Assembly (NCBI RefSeq): GCF_024464595.1
Contig: NZ_JANHAW010000003.1
Span: 186,001 to 250,000 of the forward strand
Reading direction: 5' to 3'
Length of the DNA stretch: 64,000 nt
DNA from: Halobellus litoreus
GTDB taxonomy: Archaea; Halobacteriota; Halobacteria; Halobacteriales; Haloferacaceae
The translations under genes were made by a program, and so were the position numbers. The notes beneath the pieces were generated by a model that saw nothing but the letters and a program-made list of their open reading frames with translations, was not told the DNA's origin and did not search any database. Position 1 is the first letter of the stretch, and each line of letters opens with the position of its first letter. Below, piece by piece: positions 59,577-64,000 of this stretch.

Positions 59577-60105
59577 CGCACTATCCCGGCGGAAATTGGA
59601 CTGGAATGGACCACGCCACGGCCAGCTCGCAGCGGCCTCTCGCTTCGAGGCCCGCGGGTTCGGTTGAGTGACATACTATCTGATAGACATTTTTCACACA
59701 TTGGTATTAGTAACAGCCCTTTACTCGGCTCTTTTCGACCGCCCCGTGTCGATAGCGGGGATATAACGAGCGTATGGACTCGGTGTGGGTTTGGACGCAC
59801 TGCCGGCGAAGCGCGGACTACGAAGCAAAGTGGTCATAGTTGATCACGACTCCTCCCGGGCAGTGCTCGCTACCAACGGGACTGTCCGGCTCAGTGGATT
59901 GAATTGGTCGGGAGGTACTTCGTATGCCTCCGTATGTACACCGAACCGGCTGTAGGAACGCGGTAGCAGATCGGCTTCAGTGACCGAAACAACAAAATAT
60001 CAGCCTACGCTACAGAAAACGAATAATGCACAAATATTACTTCACTGCAAATATCCGATCGTCGGGTCGTCGTCCGGCGACTCAACGACCGCACGGTGTC
60101 TCGGA
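59577..60105. other. Intergenic region without a convincing gene
   Basis: No family-like frame is visible on either strand. The frames present give basic, Ser/Arg-rich translations. The segment separates the HTH gene from the frameshifted HalOD1 gene and probably carries the upstream region of both. Confidence 0.45.
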
Positions 60106-60431
60106 ATGAGTGGTGAAGTTGAACAGACTATGTACCGTACGACTGGGCGGACGTTACCCCGTCCGTCGCCGTCGTTGCGGCCCTCGGCCGAGTTACCGGG
60201 CGGGAACCAACCGATCTCCCGCGGTTGAACGAGCCGGTCGACCCCGACGCGCTCGACGCGCTATCCTCGAATCTGACGTTCGACCAGGGATCCGTGACGG
60301 TGTCGTTCGCCTCCGCCGACCGTTTGGTGACCGTCACGGGCGACGGCACAGTTGTGGTGAGCTGCGATTCTGAAACGTTCAGACCTGATCAGTACGGGGT
60401 CAACTCGAGGCTCGTTTGGATCGGCCGATAA
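60106..60431 (+). pseudogene. HalOD1-domain gene broken by a single-base frameshift
   Basis: An ATG at 60106 opens MSGEVEQTMYRT, then runs out of the family. One base out of phase, from about 60135, the sequence reads YDWADVTPSVAVVAALGRVT and REPTDLPRLNEPVDPDALDA, then LTFDQGSVTVSFASADRLVT and a terminal GDGTVVVS, which is a clear HalOD1 output domain. Joining them needs one extra base near 60139-60142, so one base seems to be deleted. The downstream frame alone has only a TTG start (60225) inside the domain. A sequencing error is the alternative. Confidence 0.65.
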
Positions 60432-60695
60432 AAATAGCGCCCGTCGATCCGACGGATCGTGTATGGTTGTAGAGGGGGTGGGTGGGGGGGACGTCGGATG
60501 TCGGGGCACAAGGAACGTGCGTCGCCATCCCCTTGGTTAGCATCTCGTTATCGCCCGTTTCGGACGAATTATATCCCCGTGTTACCCGTCAGGCGACAAT
60601 CAGTCCCGGTAATCCGTCCGTCTGTTCGGGTTTTCCAGCCTTATCGCTCGATAGCTCCTGTATAACCAAGAGTGCATTGTGATATCGAGAGACGT

Positions 60696-60923
60696 ATGTC
60701 AGACCGAACCGCTTCGACTTCGACGACTCGACAGTGTACACGGTGTGGATCGGCGGTCAGCAAACAGTTCATCCGCGTGTTCGGCGTCGACAATACGGTT
60801 CACGGGTGCCTCAACTGCCTCACTCGAACGCAGTTGGCCGTCGGTGAGGCGGCGACGCGTGGTGACCGAAGCGACGAGACGCACGATCAAAAGATCCGGT
60901 GGCCGACCAGTGACTTGCCGTAG
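60696..60923 (+). CDS. Small Cys4 zinc-finger-like protein
   Basis: From the ATG at 60696 this 75-residue protein has two Cys pairs, CTRCGSAVSKQF and GCLNCLTRTQ, separated by about 25 residues (IRVFGVDNTVH between), suited to one zinc ribbon. Small haloarchaeal proteins of this type are common and uncharacterised. An in-frame ATG at 60672 would add eight residues but is less likely. It stands between the broken and the intact HalOD1 genes. Confidence 0.62.
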   Translation: MSDRTASTSTTRQCTRCGSAVSKQFIRVFGVDNTVHGCLNCLTRTQLAVGEAATRGDRSDETHDQKIRWPTSDLP

Positions 60924-61917
60924 GAAACGAGACCCGCCTCGCCTGCACGACGCGCGGCGGATAGCGTCGCTGCGCCTCTTTCCGATGGAGCCCTCGCGTT
61001 CGAGTCAGTGGCCAGGAACCGGTTTCGAACGCCACTATCGGTACGCGACAGTACGGCGGCGTGCCGTCCTGGGGATTCTTCTGATGCGGTTCGACACCAC
61101 GCTATCGACGACTCGCGCTCTTCGTTTGCTGACTTCCGGACCTTACCGGCGAGGGGTATCCAGAGCCGACGCGGATGAGATGGGCGCAGAGCTCCTGCCG
61201 ACACTCTGAGACCGGAAGGCGCCGCCCGTCGGTCGACCCGTTCGACCTCTCGAAACCAACCTGTTCTGGTGCGAACGTCCCACTGTGAACCGAGCGTGCC
61301 CCGATCGAGACTGGAATCGCCACCCGATGTCGCCAGCCGGCGGCTTTCAGGTCGGGGAAACGCACTCGGGGACGTGCGCGGAGGACGGCTCGACCTGACC
61401 GTCGGCCAGGGCTACGGCGTCAGCGACGTCCACTGGTTCGAACACCTGTCGTCCGAGAGTCCCGTGGAAGAAGCGCCCGCCAGCCGATGGTTCGACTGTT
61501 AGCTCGATCGTCTCTGAGAGCAACCCCGTCGATGTCGGCGACTTCACTCGTACTGATTCGAAGAATTCGGGGGGAGGCCCCCGAAATTCGGGGTCGAAGA
61601 TCCAAACGCAGAGACCGTACCGCAACTGCGGCGGGATGTCCGGGGTCAAGGGACGCTCGCAGACAGCCGCGGTACGCTTGCAGTTTCGGCGATCCCGATA
61701 TTTACTATAAATCATCTAAATCCGATAAGGAGAACTTATTCTTTCCCGTAATTAGGCCACTACACGCCGGTATGCGACGACGTTTACTCTCCTCCTCTCG
61801 GCTGCGTTCGGACGCGGGCGACGCGGAATGACGACTGAACCGATCGCTGACACGACTGTGAGAGCAGGATCGACACTGTTTATACCGCCCGGTCGGTACG
61901 CCCGACAAGCACTCAGT
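60924..61917. other. Long gene-poor stretch with a possible gene fragment
   Basis: About 1 kb has no recognisable gene. A segment at 61380-61502 (+) has coding-like third positions and reads RLDLTVGQGYGVSDVHWFEH then WFDC-stop, with no credible 5' part, so it may be the tail of a lost gene. A TATA-like GTTTATACC at about 61878-61886 lies 30-40 bases before the HalOD1 ATG at 61918. Confidence 0.4.
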
Positions 61918-62220
61918 ATGAACTCGTCACAAGTGACACCTTCGGGCACGGTCGCGAATGCTGACTCCTCGATCATTTACCGATCTCGGCGAGAACCCGA
62001 CGCGTCGGCCACCGTCTCCGTAATCAGAGCGGTCGCCGAAGTCGAAGACGTGACGCCGGGCGATTTACCGGTCTTAGGCGACGTAATCGATCCAGAGGCG
62101 CTCGACGGCGTGTTCGAGGGAGGTCAGCGCGTCGGGCGGTCGAACGCGCGGCTATCGTTCGACTACTGTGGGTACACCGTCACCGTCACCGAGGACGTCG
62201 TGACGCTCAGCGTTCGATAA
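61918..62220 (+). CDS. HalOD1-domain protein (intact)
   Basis: From the ATG at 61918 this is a 100-residue protein, normal for single-domain HalOD1 proteins. The domain spans about residues 30-100 (VSVIRAVAEVEDVTPGDLPV, DPEALDGVFE, LSFDYCGYTVTVTEDVVTLS). Haloarchaeal HalOD1 domains are proposed signalling output modules of unknown activity. The frame is open to 61828 but the TATA-like element at 61878 favours 61918. Confidence 0.8.
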   Translation: MNSSQVTPSGTVANADSSIIYRSRREPDASATVSVIRAVAEVEDVTPGDLPVLGDVIDPEALDGVFEGGQRVGRSNARLSFDYCGYTVTVTEDVVTLSVR

Positions 62221-62557
62221 CCAAGTCTCGGGGAGCTTCCTAACGGGAGCGGTGGGGACTCTATATCGTGCCTTCTGAGGCGGTTATCACGCCAATTACG
62301 GATCGAAATCGACCGTTTTTCCGACAGGAGCGATCGACTATTTTTGTCAGCCAGTAGGAATCACTTAACGAACAATCGGCTATTATGGTTCTTTTGACCG
62401 TCCGTCGACTTTCTCCAAGGCTATTCATTACAATACTTTAATCCGGTGTCAGGCCGGATATGCATAGCTCCGGCCAGAGAACACACGCGTTGCTCCGGAC
62501 GATTGATGCCCTCGGTGGGACTGTTCCGCCTCGTTCGACGCTGGTTGCGTCTCACGT
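62221..62557. other. Intergenic region before the sugar-nucleotide gene
   Basis: No gene is seen. A T-rich region near 62330-62390 could end HalOD1 transcription. TATA-like bases near 62435-62442 (ACTTTAAT) are well upstream of the ATG at 62558, implying a leader of about 90 bases if used. Confidence 0.4.
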
Positions 62558-63736
62558 ATGACTTCGATCGATCAAGCGGTGGTACTCGCTGCGGGCGAAG
62601 GTCGTCGGATCCGTCCGCTGACTCGGTATCAACCCAAACCGATGCTTCGAATCGCCGGTCGTCCGATACTCGAATACCCCCTGGACGCGCTCGCAGACAA
62701 CGACGTCGAGTCCGTCGTCCTCGTGGTCGGCCACGCGAAAAACCGGATTCAAAACCACTTCGAGAGTAGCTATCGGGACCTCGAAATCACGTACGTCACG
62801 CAATCGACGCAGTTGGGAAGCGGTCACGCGCTCCAGACCGCCGAGGAGTACACCGACGAGGAGTTCCTCGTCGTCAACGGCGACAACGTCATCGACGCGG
62901 CGATGGTACGGGAAACCGTCGATCGATACGTCGATTCCGCCGCCGCCGCGTGTCTCGCCGTCGCGGCCTCGAAGCGGACGGCGGAGTACGGGACGGTCGG
63001 GATCCGCGACGGCGTCGTCGAGCGGATCGACGAGGACGGGCACGGCGGATCCGCCCGCGTGAATACGGGCGTGTACGCGTTCGATCGGCAGATATTCCAC
63101 GCCCTCGACCGCACTGACTTCGAGGACGGCGAACGCCCGCTCACCGGTGCGATCGACGAGCTCGCGGGCGACGTCGTCGCGGCGACGCCCAACGGCGTCT
63201 GGTTCGATCCGTCGTACCCGTGGGATCTCCTGTCGACGAACCGGACGCTGATTTACTCGCACTCCGAGCTCGTCGCGGCCGACTCTCCCGTCGACGAGTC
63301 CGCCAGGGTGCACGATTCGGCGGTCGTCGGCGAGAACGTGCTCATCGGTCCGGACTGCAAGGTGTCCGCCGGTGCGGTCGTCAGTGACGGGACGTGCCTC
63401 CACGCGAGTACGATCGTCGGGGAGAACACGGTCCTGGAAGGGTCCATCGTCGGGCCCGATTCGCGCGTCGGGTCCAACGCCGTCCTCCGGGACACGATCG
63501 TCGGCGGCGGCGCGACGATCGGCGACGGCACGGTCTCGCCGGGGCGATCCGCGACGCTCGTCGTCGACGGCACCGAGTACGTCGATCGACGGCTCGGCGG
63601 GGTGGTCGCCGACCGCGCGACGGTCGGATCGAACGTCACGGTCAGGCCCGGGTGTCGAATCGGACCGCGAGGGATGATCGCTTCCGGAGTCGATCTCAGA
63701 AACGACGTTTCCGAGGGCGCGGAGGTGCTGGGATAA
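62558..63736 (+). CDS. Sugar-phosphate nucleotidyltransferase, bifunctional GlmU-like
   Basis: This 392-residue protein has an N-terminal nucleotidyltransferase domain (VVLAAGEGRRIRPLTRYQPK, PMLRIAGRPILEYPLDAL, EFLVVNGDNVID) and a C-terminal left-handed beta-helix of hexapeptide repeats (SAVVGENVLIGPDCKVSAGA, STIVGENTVLEGSIVGPDSR). Archaeal enzymes with this layout transfer UMP or dTMP to sugar 1-phosphates, and many also acetylate glucosamine 1-phosphate. The stop overlaps the glmS ATG (TAATG), which favours GlmU-type UDP-GlcNAc synthesis over a dTDP-sugar role. Confidence 0.9.
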   Translation: MTSIDQAVVLAAGEGRRIRPLTRYQPKPMLRIAGRPILEYPLDALADNDVESVVLVVGHAKNRIQNHFESSYRDLEITYVTQSTQLGSGHALQTAEEYTDEEFLVVNGDNVIDAAMVRETVDRYVDSAAAACLAVAASKRTAEYGTVGIRDGVVERIDEDGHGGSARVNTGVYAFDRQIFHALDRTDFEDGERPLTGAIDELAGDVVAATPNGVWFDPSYPWDLLSTNRTLIYSHSELVAADSPVDESARVHDSAVVGENVLIGPDCKVSAGAVVSDGTCLHASTIVGENTVLEGSIVGPDSRVGSNAVLRDTIVGGGATIGDGTVSPGRSATLVVDGTEYVDRRLGGVVADRATVGSNVTVRPGCRIGPRGMIASGVDLRNDVSEGAEVLG

Positions 63737-64000
63737 TGTGCGGTATCACCGCCCGGGTCGGGCGCGGCGACGCGGTCGAGGAACTGGTTTCGGGACTCCG
63801 TAACCTCGAGTACAGAGGATATGACTCCGCCGGCATCGCCACCGCAAACGCCGACGGCCTCGACGTCGTCAAGCGGGAAGGCGAGATCGACGCTCTGTGC
63901 GACGCGGTCGAGACGGCTTCGATTCACGGGACGATCGGCATCGGTCACACGCGTTGGTCGACCCACGGTCCGCCGACTGACGCGAACGCGCACCCACACA
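63736..64000 (+). CDS. glmS: Glutamine-fructose-6-phosphate aminotransferase, N-terminal part (3' cut by window)
   Basis: The ATG overlaps the preceding stop. The first 88 residues show the Ntn glutaminase domain: catalytic Cys2 in MCGITARVGRG, LRNLEYRGYDSAGIA, and the GHTRWSTHGPPTD segment, all GlmS hallmarks. GlmS makes glucosamine 6-phosphate, the precursor of UDP-GlcNAc, in step with the nucleotidyltransferase upstream. The isomerase half lies beyond the window. Confidence 0.93.
   Translation, partial: MCGITARVGRGDAVEELVSGLRNLEYRGYDSAGIATANADGLDVVKREGEIDALCDAVETASIHGTIGIGHTRWSTHGPPTDANAHPH

Noticed and set aside
1-64000. CRISPR arrays, insertion sequences and rRNA genes
   Set aside because: No spaced direct repeats, transposase motifs or rRNA-like sequence were noticed. 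Apart from the tRNA-like fragment near 59070, no complete tRNA was recognised by eye; a covariance search would be needed to exclude one.

Overview
The window comes from a haloarchaeon. The DNA is GC-rich, the predicted proteins are strongly acidic, promoters look archaeal (TATA boxes about 25-35 bp upstream of leaderless or short-leader starts), exported proteins carry Tat signals with lipoboxes, and several families are typical of Halobacteria (DpsA-type ferritin, amphi-Trp, HalOD1, BgaH-type beta-galactosidase). The genus cannot be fixed from this window.

Region 1 (1-14019, +) is the 3' part of an extracellular contractile injection system (eCIS, phage-tail-like). In order it encodes a LysM tube/hub connector (cut by the window edge), a gpD-like hub, a gpV-like spike, a PAAR tip, a gp25 wedge, two gpJ-like baseplate proteins, a gpI-like tail protein with a propeller-like N-terminus, and an 858-residue protein that ends in duplicated beta domains, a PASTA-like segment and a helix-hairpin-helix. 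Sheath, tube and AAA+ ATPase genes would lie upstream, outside the window. Directly downstream is an unusual class III nucleotide cyclase fused through a TPR-like linker to a SAM methyltransferase.

Region 2 (16-21.5 kb) holds a GNAT acetyltransferase, a metallophosphoesterase, a JAMM protease, and a metal-response cassette. That cassette has a DtxR-type regulator, several very small proteins, an amphi-Trp protein and DpsA, with four DtxR-like palindromes built on TTAGG/CCTAA.

Region 3 (21.8-34.4 kb) is a galactoside/galactonate catabolic locus: KDPG/KDPGal aldolase, IclR regulator, a complete sugar ABC transporter, DgoD-like galactonate dehydratase, an SDR, a GH36 alpha-galactosidase and a GH42 beta-galactosidase. 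A repeated TTTGTTC-type motif lies before both the aldolase and the transporter and may be the IclR operator.

Region 4 (34.5-57.6 kb) is a set of ordinary modules: SCO1/TlpA/CcdA redox proteins; a VOC protein; an operon of Asp/Glu racemase-type protein, HyuB, HyuA and an atypical Nramp-like permease; a ribbon-helix-helix regulator with a Zn/Cd-type P1B ATPase; a dehydrogenase, PTPS/QueD and methyltransferase trio; a CaCA exchanger; an APC permease; a nucleotidyltransferase-fold protein; a second metallophosphoesterase; and an SDR/ALDH/ADH operon with its own IclR regulator.

Region 5 (58.4-62.5 kb) is gene-poor and partly AT-rich. It contains a tRNA-3'-end-like fragment, an HTH protein, a frameshifted HalOD1 gene, a small zinc-finger protein and an intact HalOD1 protein, and looks like a decayed accessory patch. 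The window closes with a sugar-nucleotide transferase and the 5' end of glmS.
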